From the IMG/VR virus record IMGVR_UViG_3300025645_000179, positions 1 to 38,299 of that record: 38,299 bases of DNA. The stretch is one strand, 5' to 3'. The notes below the pieces were generated by a model that saw only the letters and a list, made by a program, of their open reading frames with translations, searched no databases and was not told the DNA's origin. The stretch is from a virus. The position numbers were made by a program, and so were the translations under genes. Positions 12,683-21,204 of the stretch are shown here, in pieces (the first letter of the stretch is position 1; each line of letters opens with the position of its first letter).

Positions 12683-14344
12683 GTGGATGACGACCGCGCC
12701 AAGACACTGAGCGAGCGCCTGAAGAAGCTCCAAGCAGATCGTGTGAACTTCAACACGACTTGGGAGAAGATCGCGCGTGTCGTGCTCCCCACCTCGGTCG
12801 GGTTTACCACGACCTATGCTCCGGGCACGAACCTGAACCAGGACGTGTTCGACAGCACGGCGCAGTTGGCGCTCCCGCGCTTTGCCGCTGCGATTGACAC
12901 GCTGGTCACGCCACAGACCAGCAAGTGGCACATGCTCGCGCCGAAGAACCGAGCGCTGAACCGGTCGTCGAAGGTGCGGGTGTTCATGTCGAACCTGAAC
13001 GATCTGCTGTTCGCCGTGCGCTATGCGCCGCGCGCCAACTTCGCGAGCCGCGCCTACGAGACCTACATGAGCCTCGGGGCCTTCGGCAACGGCGTGCTCT
13101 ACGTGCATGACGCCCGGCCCGGCATTCGCTACGTCTCCGTCCACCTGTCGGAAATCTGGTTCGACGAAGACCACAACGGCGTCATCGACACCGCCTACTG
13201 GGTCCACGAATACACGCAGCGCCAGGCGGTGCAGAAGTGGGGCGACAAGCTGCCCGAGTGCATCCGCAAGGATGTTGATGTCAATCCGCTGAAAAAGGTC
13301 AAGTTCTGCAAAGCGGTGTTCCCGCGCGCCGAACGTGATCCGCAGCGGCGCGACAGCAAGAACATGCCGTTCGCGTCGGTCGTCTTCTACGTCGGGGACG
13401 AGACCACCGTCGTCGAGGAGAGCGGCTACCGCACATTCCCGTTCGCCGTGGCCCGCTACGTCACGTCGCCGCGCGAAGTCTACGCTCGCGGCCCGGCGCA
13501 AGACGCGCTGTCGGACATCCTGACCCTCCAGGAGATGGTCAAGACGAGCCTGCGCTACGGCCAGCTTGTGACCGACCCGCCGTGGATGGCCGCCGACGCG
13601 GACAGTCTCGATCCGTTCGCCGTGCGCCCCGGCGCGATCAACTACGGCTACCTGTCCCCGGACGGGCAAGAGCGCATCAAGCCGCTGCGACCGCAGGGGG
13701 AAACCGGCTTCACGCTGGAGCTTCTCGACCAGCGCCGGCAGGCGATCAATGGCGCGTTCCTGGTCAACCTGTTTCAGGTGCTCGTCCAGAACGGGTCGGA
13801 CCGCAAGACCGCGACAGAAGTCATGCAGCTTGTCCAAGAGAAGGGCGCGCTGCTCGGCCCGATCGGCGGCAGGCTCCGCACCGAGTTCCTCGGCACGATC
13901 ATCGAGCGCGAGATCGACATCCTGTTCCATGCCGGGGCGATCAACCCGGATGACGTGCCGGACGAGCTTCGCGACGACAGCGGTCTGGACATCGAATACG
14001 ACAGCCCCCTGACCCGCGCCATCAAGGCCGAGGAGGGGGTCGGCATTCTGCGCACGCTGGAGTTCGCCGGCCAGATGGCGCAGTTCGACCAGGGCGTGAT
14101 GAAGAAGGTCAACACCGGCCGCGCGCTGGAGCGCATGGCCGACATCAACGGCGCGCCGCCGGACATCCTGTTCGACGAGGCCGAGATGCAGCAGAAGGCA
14201 CAGGGGGATCAGCAGGCCGCGCTCGCGCAGCAGGCGGTGGAAGCCGCCCCCGGCATCGCCTCGGCGGCCAAGGACTTCGCGCAGGCGCAGATGCTGTCCG
14301 CCAAGGCCCAAACGCTAACCCCCGGCGCAGCAGGAGGAATTTGA
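12683..14344 (+). CDS. Portal (head-tail connector) protein
   Basis: 553 residues of the T7 gp8-type head-to-tail connecting family: SERLKKLQADRVNFNTTWEKIARVVLP near the N terminus, DSTAQLALPRFAAAIDTLVTPQTSKWH, ARYVTSPREVYARGPAQDALSDI in the middle, and a Gln/Ala-rich C terminus. It forms the dodecameric ring through which DNA enters and leaves. The start is GTG at 12683, 3 bases after the previous stop with GGGG 9 bases upstream. No other in-frame start gives a full-length protein. Size matches the family. Confidence 0.93.
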   Translation: MDDDRAKTLSERLKKLQADRVNFNTTWEKIARVVLPTSVGFTTTYAPGTNLNQDVFDSTAQLALPRFAAAIDTLVTPQTSKWHMLAPKNRALNRSSKVRVFMSNLNDLLFAVRYAPRANFASRAYETYMSLGAFGNGVLYVHDARPGIRYVSVHLSEIWFDEDHNGVIDTAYWVHEYTQRQAVQKWGDKLPECIRKDVDVNPLKKVKFCKAVFPRAERDPQRRDSKNMPFASVVFYVGDETTVVEESGYRTFPFAVARYVTSPREVYARGPAQDALSDILTLQEMVKTSLRYGQLVTDPPWMAADADSLDPFAVRPGAINYGYLSPDGQERIKPLRPQGETGFTLELLDQRRQAINGAFLVNLFQVLVQNGSDRKTATEVMQLVQEKGALLGPIGGRLRTEFLGTIIEREIDILFHAGAINPDDVPDELRDDSGLDIEYDSPLTRAIKAEEGVGILRTLEFAGQMAQFDQGVMKKVNTGRALERMADINGAPPDILFDEAEMQQKAQGDQQAALAQQAVEAAPGIASAAKDFAQAQMLSAKAQTLTPGAAGGI

Positions 14345-14345
14345 C

Positions 14346-14597
14346 ATGGCAACAAAGGGCCGCAACAGATCGGACGTTGGCACTGCCGAGGACTACTTCT
14401 CCATCACTCCGAACGACGGGGCCGATCTGTCTGTCGAGACGAGATGGATCAGTGTAGCCACTGCCGGGGACTTGGCGGTGCAGAAGCTGGACGGCACCAG
14501 TGCGACGCTGACGTTGCCGGTCGGGCTTTTTCCGATCCGCGCCAAACGGGTACTGAGCACCGGTACGACTGCATCCGGTCTGGTCGGGTACGTGTGA
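14346..14597 (+). CDS. Unknown 83-residue virion-region protein
   Basis: The ATG at 14346 follows AGGAGG by 8 bases, one of the best ribosome sites in the window. The protein has an N-terminal polar part and a beta-rich C-terminal half (GDLAVQKLDGTSATLTLPVG, FPIRAKRVLSTGTTASGLVGYV) reminiscent of small head-surface or fibre-base proteins in other phages, but I cannot name a family. The strong site suggests a structural protein made in quantity. It ends in a TGATG overlap. Confidence 0.72.
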   Translation: MATKGRNRSDVGTAEDYFSITPNDGADLSVETRWISVATAGDLAVQKLDGTSATLTLPVGLFPIRAKRVLSTGTTASGLVGYV

Positions 14598-14833
14598 TGC
14601 AGGAACTCGACCGCAGGAGCGAAGAAGGTCCACTGGAGCGGACCCTACAGGCGGCGACAGAGCACACATCTGCCGCCGTCATCATCTCCGTCGAACCAGA
14701 TGGAACTCTGACGGTCGGGTGGATCGCCAGGGAGGACGCACCCCAAGACATGCTGATGCGCCTGCTGTGCGGTTCGCAGAGCGCGCTGAACATGATCGCG
14801 GCGCTGCTCACCGAGCGGGGCACAGTGAACTGA
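14597..14833 (+). CDS. Unknown 78-residue protein
   Basis: MQELDRRSEEGPLERTLQAA, then a beta hairpin-like VIISVEPDGTLTVGWIAR and a helix (DMLMRLLCGSQSALNMIAALL). No family recognised. TGATG overlaps at both ends couple it to its neighbours in the head operon. Confidence 0.7.
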   Translation: MQELDRRSEEGPLERTLQAATEHTSAAVIISVEPDGTLTVGWIAREDAPQDMLMRLLCGSQSALNMIAALLTERGTVN

Positions 14834-15117
14834 TGACCAGCCCAAAGACAAAAGCGCGGGTCCGCCAGCAAGCACTGCGGGCGATGTGCATCGGTCCGGA
14901 TGGACAACTCACCAAAAACGCCAGGTTGATCCTTGCGTACCTCCGAAAGGAGTGCAACGGTGACGGAAGATACGGTCCACCCGTGTCGCAAATTACAGGG
15001 ACTATTGATCCGCTCGCGATGGCGCGGGCGGCCGGGCGGCGTGAAATCTTCGACCTTCTCACCAGAATGCTGAGTGTGACGCTCGAAGAACGCCATAACT
15101 TGGAGGAAGACCTATGA
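14833..15117 (+). CDS. Bbp19-like small head-operon protein
   Basis: 94 residues: MCIGPDGQLTKNARLILAYLRKEC, GPPVSQITGTIDPLAMARAAGRREIFDLLTRML. The pattern (P-G-x...hydrophobic helix, then ID-P..MA...GRRE+F..+..+L) resembles the Bbp19 family found between portal and scaffold genes in podoviruses such as Bordetella BPP-1. Role unknown. TGATG overlap at its start and ATGA overlap with the scaffold gene. Family assignment is by recalled pattern only. Confidence 0.72.
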   Translation: MTSPKTKARVRQQALRAMCIGPDGQLTKNARLILAYLRKECNGDGRYGPPVSQITGTIDPLAMARAAGRREIFDLLTRMLSVTLEERHNLEEDL

Positions 15118-16133
15118 ACATCTACCAGCGAATGCTCATGAGCGCAGGCATCGTCCGCGCACCGGAAACCGGTGGCGGCAGCGGTGGCGGGGCCACGTCC
15201 GTGTTCGGCGGCCAGGGCCAGGGCCAGGGCCAGGGCCAGGGCCAGGGCCAGGGCCAGGGCCAGGGCCAGGGCCAGGGCCAGGGCCAGGGCCAGGGCCAGG
15301 GCCAGGGCCAGGGCCAGGGCCAGGGCGGTCAGGGCGGTCAGGGCCAGGGCCAGGGCGGTCAGGGCGGGTGGTTCGACAAGCTCTCCGCCGAGGACCGTGC
15401 GTGGGCTGAGAGCAAGGGCTGGAAGTTGGAGACGGACCCGTTCACGATCTTCCAGAGCTACCAGAACCTGGAGAAGCTGTTCGGTGCCGACAAGGCCGGC
15501 CGCACGGTGATGCTGCCGAAGGACGAGAACGACAAGGCGGCGGTCGATGCCATCTACGACAAGCTCGGGCGGCCGAAAGACCCCAAGGAGTACAAGATCG
15601 ACATCCCGGCCGGCGCGGACCCGGCGTTCTCCGACGCGGCGCGTACCTGGTTCCACAAGGCCGGCCTGACACAGGCACAGGCGGCGGCCGTCACGGAGAG
15701 CTACAAGGCCCTCGAACTTGACGCGGTGCAGAAGGTTCAGACCGAGCACGCGCAGCAGGTCGAAGGGCTCCAGAGGGAGTGGGGCGCGCAGTTCGATCAG
15801 AAGGTCGAAGTCGCGAAGGCGGCGCTGAAGGCCGCCGGCATCACCGAGGCGCAGACGAAGGCGGTGGAAAGCGCCCTCGGTCCGGCGACGGCGGCCAAGA
15901 TGTTCGAGTTCTTCGGCCGCAACTACTCGGAAGCTGGCCCGCCCGGCAACGAGACGCGGACCGCGCCCGGCTTCACCAATCTCACCCCGGCGGCGGCGTC
16001 GCAGAAGATGGAGCAGCTTCGCGCGGACCCGAACTTCATGGCGCGCTACGACCACGCCGACCCGAAAATTCGGGCGCAGGCGATCGAGGAGATGGACAAC
16101 CTCGCCAAGATTGTGGTCAACAACCGCGCGTGA
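15114..16133 (+). CDS. Capsid scaffolding protein with Gly-Gln repeat tract
   Basis: 339 residues. An N-terminal Gly-rich linker carries a long (GQ)n run coded by nineteen GGCCAG hexamers. Then comes the assembly domain (WFDKLSAEDRAWAESKGWK, KTEDPF..FQSYQNLEKLFGADK), coiled helices, and a basic C-terminal tail with ALGPATAAKMFEFFGRNY. The SAEDRAWAESKG...NLEKL pattern is typical of T7-like phage scaffolds, which guide capsid assembly and leave before DNA packaging. It lies between portal and capsid genes as expected. The GQ tract is unusual for this family and should be flexible and prone to length change. ATGA overlap at the start; a strong terminator follows. Confidence 0.88.
   Translation: MNIYQRMLMSAGIVRAPETGGGSGGGATSVFGGQGQGQGQGQGQGQGQGQGQGQGQGQGQGQGQGQGQGQGGQGGQGQGQGGQGGWFDKLSAEDRAWAESKGWKLETDPFTIFQSYQNLEKLFGADKAGRTVMLPKDENDKAAVDAIYDKLGRPKDPKEYKIDIPAGADPAFSDAARTWFHKAGLTQAQAAAVTESYKALELDAVQKVQTEHAQQVEGLQREWGAQFDQKVEVAKAALKAAGITEAQTKAVESALGPATAAKMFEFFGRNYSEAGPPGNETRTAPGFTNLTPAAASQKMEQLRADPNFMARYDHADPKIRAQAIEEMDNLAKIVVNNRA
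15210..15323 (+). repeat. (GGCCAG)19 hexanucleotide repeat
   Basis: Nineteen perfect tandem GGCCAG units inside the scaffold gene, followed by GGCGGTCAG variants and two more units. Each hexamer adds Gly-Gln, so changes in number keep the frame. Confidence 0.95.
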
Positions 16134-16178
16134 TATTACTGAAGTGCCCTCCTTGGGCGTTTCCTCCCTAAGACTTGC

Positions 16179-16207
16179 GGGCCGGGTGCAAACCCGGCCC
16201 GTTTTTC
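16179..16207 (+). terminator. Rho-independent terminator after scaffold gene
   Basis: GGGCCGGGT-GCAA-ACCCGGCCC: a 9-bp perfect stem closed by a GCAA tetraloop, followed by GTTTTTC. A textbook intrinsic terminator that would separate early-head genes from the capsid transcript. Confidence 0.92.
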
Positions 16208-16213
16208 ATTGAG

Positions 16214-16242
16214 TTGACAGCTTAACGGCGCAGCAGTACAAC
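16214..16242 (+). promoter_or_regulatory. Promoter for major capsid gene
   Basis: TTGACA (16214-16219), 17-base spacer, TACAAC (16237-16242): consensus -35, 4 of 6 at -10. It starts 7 bases after the terminator's T-run, giving the capsid gene its own transcript with a leader of about 125 bases. The leader can fold with GTCGGGG (16252-16258) against CCCCGAC (16297-16303). Confidence 0.75.
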
Positions 16243-16374
16243 GTGAACAGCGTCGGGGTTGACGGCCGCCAAAGGCACAAGCCCATAACCCGACAGCCCC
16301 GACAAACGTCGGCCCGGCATGTGCTGGATAACCGCGAAACCAAGGAAATCTTAACCCCTCGCGGGAGTTCAACC

Positions 16375-17316
16375 ATGTCCTACACCGTCCAGCAGCATCA
16401 CGTTCTCCAGTTCTCGCGGAACGTCGAACAGCTTCTCCAGCAGCGCGGGATGAAGCTGCCCGGTTTCTGTCAGCAGGGAACCTACACCGGCAAGTCCGGC
16501 TCCGTCGTCGATCAGATCGGCACCGTTGGCGTGATCCGTGACCGCGCCCGCCACGCCGACACCCCGCACCTGTCCGTGCCGGGCGATCGTCGGTGGGTCT
16601 ACCCCCACTCGCTCACCTCGTCCACGCTGATCGACAACATCGACGTGGCGCGCATGCTGATCGACCTGAAGTCCGCCTACGCCGCCGCCATCTCCGAGGC
16701 GCTCGGCCGCGCGGCGGACGACGAAGTCGGTGCGGCGTACTTCGGCGCGTCGGCGACCGGCGAGCAGGGCCTGTCCACGATCTCGTTCCCCGGCACGCAG
16801 CAGGTCGGCGTCAACGTCGGCGGCGCGAACTCGGGCCTGAACGTGCCGAAGCTCCGCACCGCGAAGCGCCTGCTCATGGCGGCCGGTGTGGACCTGGCGC
16901 GTGAGAAGGTCTACTGCGCGATCTCGTCCGTCGAGCACGACAACCTGCTCGGCGAACTCCAGGTCACGAACATGGACTACAACGACAAGCCGACCCTCGT
17001 GGACGGCCGTGTCACCACGTTCATGGGCTTCAACTTCGTCCACGTCGAGTGGCAGGCCACGATGACGGACGGCGTCACCGCGCAGTACCCGCTGTCGCTG
17101 GCGACGATCGCCCCCGGCGGCCTGGCGTCCACGACCCGCTACATCCCGGCCTGGGTTGAGAGCGGCATGCACTTCGGCCGGTGGGGCGGTCTGGAAACCC
17201 GCGTCGATCCGCGCCCGGACAAGAACTACAACACGCAGGTGTGGGCCGAGATGAACGTCGGTGCCACCCGCACGCAGGAGAAGAAGGTCGTCCAGATCGC
17301 CTGCAACAGCGCCTGA
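16375..17316 (+). CDS. Major capsid protein
   Basis: 313 residues of the podovirus capsid family found after T7-like scaffolds: MSYTVQQHHVLQFSRNVEQL, then GSVVDQIGTVGVIRDRARHADTPHL, DIDVARMLIDLKSAYAAAIS-type helix (here NIDVARMLIDLK), and a C-terminal GGLETRVDPRPDKNYNTQV segment. HK97-like fold is expected for the family. The ATG at 16375 has GGGAG 7 bases before it; the open frame extends to 16243 but that part overlaps the promoter and leader. It has a dedicated promoter and terminator context, as fits the most abundant virion protein. Confidence 0.9.
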   Translation: MSYTVQQHHVLQFSRNVEQLLQQRGMKLPGFCQQGTYTGKSGSVVDQIGTVGVIRDRARHADTPHLSVPGDRRWVYPHSLTSSTLIDNIDVARMLIDLKSAYAAAISEALGRAADDEVGAAYFGASATGEQGLSTISFPGTQQVGVNVGGANSGLNVPKLRTAKRLLMAAGVDLAREKVYCAISSVEHDNLLGELQVTNMDYNDKPTLVDGRVTTFMGFNFVHVEWQATMTDGVTAQYPLSLATIAPGGLASTTRYIPAWVESGMHFGRWGGLETRVDPRPDKNYNTQVWAEMNVGATRTQEKKVVQIACNSA

Positions 17317-17324
17317 TCGGCCGC

Positions 17325-17345
17325 GCCGGGGCCTAGTGCCCCGGC
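17325..17345 (+). terminator. Hairpin between capsid and decoration genes
   Basis: GCCGGGGC-CTAGT-GCCCCGGC, a perfect 8-bp stem directly after the capsid stop. No T-run follows, so it probably protects or partly attenuates the transcript, lowering decoration-gene expression relative to capsid. Confidence 0.6.
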
Positions 17346-17381
17346 TCCCCTCGCGACAACCACATTCCGGGAGTTCCCACC

Positions 17382-17846
17382 ATGGCAAAGTATTTCTCCA
17401 ACGAACAGCAGTACCTCGGCGCGGTTCCCCCGACGCCTCCGGGCGACGAGGCCCTCGGCGGCCGTATGCGCTGCTACCGGGCCACGATCCCGCTCGACGC
17501 GCCGAAGCTCTCGCCGTCGCAGAACGGCGCGGGCGTCACCACGGCCGACACCGTCTCGCTGTGCAAGGTTCCGGCGGGCATGCGCTTCATCAAGGGCACG
17601 CTGACCTCGTCCGTGTCGCTCGGCACCTCGACGATCTCGATCGGCAACGCGGCGGACGCGGCCAAGTACCGCGCGGCTGCGGTCTTCACCGCCACCGACA
17701 CGCCGACCGACTTCGGCAAGGCGGTGGCGATGGCGAACGGCGCGAACAACGCCGACGAGGAAGTGCTGCTCACCGTCGCGACGGCGAACCTGCCGACCAC
17801 GGCCGGCGCGAAGCTGATCATTGACATGATCTTCGCCGGGCCGTAA
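17382..17846 (+). CDS. Putative head decoration protein
   Basis: 154 residues, directly after the capsid gene. A beta-rich sequence with many Ala/Thr/Gly (VSLCKVPAGMRFIKGTLTSS, SLGTSTISIGNAADAAKYRA, LLTVATANLPTTAGAKLIID) and no cysteine pairs or membrane spans. Such small beta proteins next to capsid genes usually decorate or cement the head. Its ribosome region CGGGAGTTC-NN-ACCATG is almost the same as that of the capsid gene, suggesting matched high translation. It is followed by an intrinsic terminator. The role is inferred from position and composition. Confidence 0.75.
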   Translation: MAKYFSNEQQYLGAVPPTPPGDEALGGRMRCYRATIPLDAPKLSPSQNGAGVTTADTVSLCKVPAGMRFIKGTLTSSVSLGTSTISIGNAADAAKYRAAAVFTATDTPTDFGKAVAMANGANNADEEVLLTVATANLPTTAGAKLIIDMIFAGP

Positions 17847-17872
17847 GGTTCGGCGCAGGGCGATCTCTGCGG

Positions 17873-17900
17873 AGGCCGGGGTGAACGCCCCGGCCTTTTC
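17873..17900 (+). terminator. Rho-independent terminator after decoration gene
   Basis: GGCCGGGG-TGAACG-CCCCGGCC, 8-bp perfect stem, then TTTTC. It closes the capsid transcript. No clear new promoter follows, so tail genes would depend on read-through. Confidence 0.88.
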
Positions 17901-17919
17901 ATGTTTTCAGGGGCGCGGC

Positions 17920-18525
17920 ATGCTGTCGAGAACGCAAGTCATCAACAACGGGCTCCGGCTCATCTCGGCAAACCTCATCGCTGATCCCGACGAGGACACC
18001 GAAAGCGCGCGCCAGGCCAAGGAAGTCTACGACCAGATCGTCCGGGCGGAGCTTGAAGCCCATGCCTGGTTCTTCGCCAAGGTGCAGGCGGCCCTGCCCG
18101 AGAACGCCACCGCCCCGCTGTTCAAGTTCGGCCACGCCTACAACCTGCCGTCCGACTTCGTCCGGCTCGTCGAGCTTGACGGGCGGTGGGTGTTCTCGAC
18201 GATCCGGCACGTCGATGTGAACCCGATCCCGCTGTATGAGCTTCACGGCCGCGCCATCTTCACCGATCTGACGGCTCCGCTGAACATCGCGTATCTGCGG
18301 GATATGTCGAGCGAACCGACCTCCTGGACCCCGCTGTTCGGCAACGTCGTGTCGGCCGCGCTCGCGGTGGTTCTGGCGATGCCGCTGACCAAGTCCGAGG
18401 GCATGGTGTCCCTGGCGGAGAAGCTCTACCAGAAGGAACTCATGCGCGCGAAGCGGTCTAACGCGATCCAGATGCCGCCGCAGAACATGCCCGACAACTC
18501 CTGGATCACAGCGAGGCTTTACTGA
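17920..18525 (+). CDS. Tail tubular protein A (gp11-like)
   Basis: 201 residues similar to T7 gp11: MLSRTQVINNGLRLISANLI, SARQAKEVYDQIVRAELEAH, FKFGHAYNLPSDFVRLVELDG, and a C-terminal SLAEKLYQKELMRAKRSNAI. It forms the ring between portal and nozzle. The ATG at 17920 follows AGGGG by 6 bases; the longer frame from 17881 begins inside the terminator. TGATG overlap with the nozzle gene, the usual A-B pairing. Confidence 0.9.
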   Translation: MLSRTQVINNGLRLISANLIADPDEDTESARQAKEVYDQIVRAELEAHAWFFAKVQAALPENATAPLFKFGHAYNLPSDFVRLVELDGRWVFSTIRHVDVNPIPLYELHGRAIFTDLTAPLNIAYLRDMSSEPTSWTPLFGNVVSAALAVVLAMPLTKSEGMVSLAEKLYQKELMRAKRSNAIQMPPQNMPDNSWITARLY

Positions 18526-20783
18526 TGCCGAGGGCGAAACCCATCCTCACGTCGTTCAACGGCGGCGAGCTTTCGCCGCTGCTGGATGGGCGCGTGGATC
18601 AGGACAAATACTTCACCGGGTGCAAGACGCTCACCAACTTCATCCCGACCGTGCAGGGGCCGGCGCGGCGGCGCGGCGGGACCAGGTTCGTCGGATCGGT
18701 GAAGGTCGCGGCCAAGCGGGCATGGCTCGCGGACTTCGTGTTCTCGGCCGGGCAGGCGTATGTCCTGGAGTTCGGCGACAATTACCTGCGCTTCTGGACG
18801 AACCGGGGCCAGCTTCTCGGGGGCGATGGGGTCAGTCCGTACGAGGTGGTGACGCCGTATTCGGAAGCTGACCTCATAACCGCAGAGGGCACGTTTGCGC
18901 TGCGGACGCTTCAGTCGTCCGACGTGATGTGGATCGTCCACTCGGAAGGGAAGTACCCGCCCTACCGGCTGTCCCGGCGCGGCGCGATCGACTGGACCCT
19001 GGCCCCCGAGGAGTTCACGGACGGCCCGTTCCGCGACGTGAACACGGATAGCGCGCTGACCATGCAGGCCGGCGGGACGACCGGGACCGTCACGGTGACG
19101 GCCAACTCCGCGCTGTTCAAGCCCGGTCACGTCGGCTCGCTGCTCGTCCTGAACAGCTTCAACCCGTCAACCGTTGCGCCGTATCAGACCTACAAGAGTG
19201 TCGCGATTGGCAACCGCGTCCGCAACGCCGGCAACGTCTACGAGGCGCAAAACGCCTTCACCTACGCCTCCGGCGACCAGACGCAGCGGTACGTCCCGAC
19301 GCACACGGAAGGCGACGCCTACGACGGCGCTGTTACCTGGCGCTATCTCCATTCCGGCTACGGGTGGGGCAAGATCATCTCCGTCAGCGGAGACGGGCTG
19401 TCCTGTCAGCTTCAGGTGACTTCGCGTTTGCCCGAAGAAGTGGTCTCGGCCAGCACGCGGCGGTGGGCGTTCAGCGAGTTCTCGTCAGTCTACGGCTGGC
19501 CCACGGGCATCGCGTTCTTCAAGGAGCGGCTCACCTACACGCGCGGCAAGCAGGTGTTCCACAGCATCGTCGGCGCGTTCACCAACTTCGCCCGCAAGGA
19601 CGCCGGCAGCGTCACGAGCGAAACGGCCATGTCCTTGTCCCTGGCCGCCGACAAGCTCGACAGCATCCGCTGGCTCGCGCAGTCCCGCACGCTCGTGATC
19701 GGTTCTGCGCGAGCCGAACTGGCACTCGGCGAGCAGACGACGCAGCAGGTCTACAGCGCCACCAACGTGCAGAACGTCCCGCAGACGGAGTACGGTTCGC
19801 GGCTGTTGCGCCCGCTGCGCGTCGGCGAAAGCGTGCTGTTCGTCGAGCGCGCCGGCCACCGCATCCGGGACATGAAGTTCGACTTCACGATCGACCGCTA
19901 CAAGGCCGAGGACATCACGGTCTTGTCGGAGCACATCTTCGACGGGTCGGAGGTGCTCGGCGACACCGAGCAAGAGCAGCGCGACATCGTGGACTGGGCG
20001 TACCAGCAGCAGCGCGACAGCATCGTGTGGTGCGTGCTCTCGGACGGAACCCTGGCGTCCCTGGTGTTCAACCGCGAGCGCGGTGTCATCGCGTGGACGC
20101 CGCACTACCTCGGCGGCAACGCGATCGTCGAGGCCGTTCAGAGCATTCCGTCGCCGGACGGCCGCACGGATGACGCCTGGTTCATCGTCCGCCGCACCGT
20201 CAACGGGCAGACGCAGCGCAGCGTCGAGTACCTCACCGACTACCGCCTGGTGAAGAAGAGCGCGGCTGAAGCGGTGCATGTCGATTGCAGCACCACGTAT
20301 CGCGGCGTGGCGACGAAGGTCGTCACGGGCCTGGCGCATCTCGAAGGCCAGACAGTCAGCATCTGCGTGGACGGGTCGAACCACCCGGACAAAGTCGTGT
20401 CCGGGGGCCAGATCACGCTCGATCGAACCGGTGAGCTTATCCACATTGGCTACCGCTTCGTCTCCAGGATGCAGACCATGCGCCTGGAGGTGCAGGGTGG
20501 CGGCGGCACGTCGCAGACTACCCGCAAGGGTATTGCCGAGGTGTGGCTGCGGCTTCAGTCAACGATCGGCGGGCGTGTCGGACCGACGTTCGACCGGATG
20601 GACGAGATCAGGACGCTGGATCCGCGCAAGCCGGTCGGAACGCCGCCGGCTCTCTACAGTGGGGATTACAAGCTCCAGTTCCCCGGCGGGTACGAGACCG
20701 ACGCCTATGTGTGCTACGAGCAGCGCATGCCGCTGCCGGCGACCCTCGTCGCTGTCGTTCTCAGGGTGCAGATCAATGATTGA
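18525..20783 (+). CDS. Tail tubular protein B / nozzle (gp12-like)
   Basis: 752 residues with the family's N-terminal signature SFNGGELSPLLDGRVDQDKY, then GCKTLTNFIPTVQGPARRRGG. Later come the typical WAFSEFSSVYGWPTGIAFFKERLTY and SVLFVERAGHRIRDMKFDF segments of the beta-propeller nozzle. It closes the tail tube and contacts the tail spikes. Length is near the T7 gp12 value (about 790). ATG at 18525 overlaps the previous stop. Its stop overlaps the next gene by 8 bases. Confidence 0.93.
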   Translation: MPRAKPILTSFNGGELSPLLDGRVDQDKYFTGCKTLTNFIPTVQGPARRRGGTRFVGSVKVAAKRAWLADFVFSAGQAYVLEFGDNYLRFWTNRGQLLGGDGVSPYEVVTPYSEADLITAEGTFALRTLQSSDVMWIVHSEGKYPPYRLSRRGAIDWTLAPEEFTDGPFRDVNTDSALTMQAGGTTGTVTVTANSALFKPGHVGSLLVLNSFNPSTVAPYQTYKSVAIGNRVRNAGNVYEAQNAFTYASGDQTQRYVPTHTEGDAYDGAVTWRYLHSGYGWGKIISVSGDGLSCQLQVTSRLPEEVVSASTRRWAFSEFSSVYGWPTGIAFFKERLTYTRGKQVFHSIVGAFTNFARKDAGSVTSETAMSLSLAADKLDSIRWLAQSRTLVIGSARAELALGEQTTQQVYSATNVQNVPQTEYGSRLLRPLRVGESVLFVERAGHRIRDMKFDFTIDRYKAEDITVLSEHIFDGSEVLGDTEQEQRDIVDWAYQQQRDSIVWCVLSDGTLASLVFNRERGVIAWTPHYLGGNAIVEAVQSIPSPDGRTDDAWFIVRRTVNGQTQRSVEYLTDYRLVKKSAAEAVHVDCSTTYRGVATKVVTGLAHLEGQTVSICVDGSNHPDKVVSGGQITLDRTGELIHIGYRFVSRMQTMRLEVQGGGGTSQTTRKGIAEVWLRLQSTIGGRVGPTFDRMDEIRTLDPRKPVGTPPALYSGDYKLQFPGGYETDAYVCYEQRMPLPATLVAVVLRVQIND

Positions 20784-21204
20784 GTTCTCCACCGAAGTGC
20801 GCCCCTCCATGGCGCTCGAACTGGAGCCGCACAGAGGGCAGGCGCGGCAGGCCCCGCTCACCTCTACGAACCTGTTTCGCCTCGTCTCCAGTGGCCCCGC
20901 CTGGGCTGTGCGTCTAGACGGAAAACTCGTTGCGCTCGGGGGCCACACTCCGGTGTGGCCTGGAAGGACGATTTTGTGGGGCTACCTGGGGGCGGACTGC
21001 GGTCCGGCGCTCCCGGTAATGACCCGCGAAGTCCTGCGGCAAATCAAGGCCATGGAGGTTGAGTTTCCGCGCATGGAAGCCTATGCTGAACGCCACCACA
21101 AGGAGGGCCACCGTTGGCTGCGTCTCCTCGGCTTCAAGCATGAGGGCGTGATGCGGAAGTTCTGCGACGGGGTTGACTATTCGATGTATGCACGGGTGAC
21201 GTGA
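20776..21204 (+). CDS. Internal virion protein A-like, GNAT fold
   Basis: 142 residues: VRLDGKLVALGGHTPVWPG, RTILWGYLGADC, HKEGHRWLRLLGFKHEGVMR, DYSMYARVT. The LGFKHEG end is that of N-acetyltransferase (GNAT) proteins, and a GNAT-like protein in this slot matches gp13 of T7-like phages, which assists virion core formation. Whether it keeps acetyltransferase activity is unknown. It overlaps the nozzle gene by 8 bases and the next gene by TGATG. Confidence 0.8.
   Translation: MIEFSTEVRPSMALELEPHRGQARQAPLTSTNLFRLVSSGPAWAVRLDGKLVALGGHTPVWPGRTILWGYLGADCGPALPVMTREVLRQIKAMEVEFPRMEAYAERHHKEGHRWLRLLGFKHEGVMRKFCDGVDYSMYARVT

Noticed and set aside
12503-14311. A 602-codon minus-strand frame opposite portal
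   Set aside because: Shadow frame; portal signatures lie on the plus strand.
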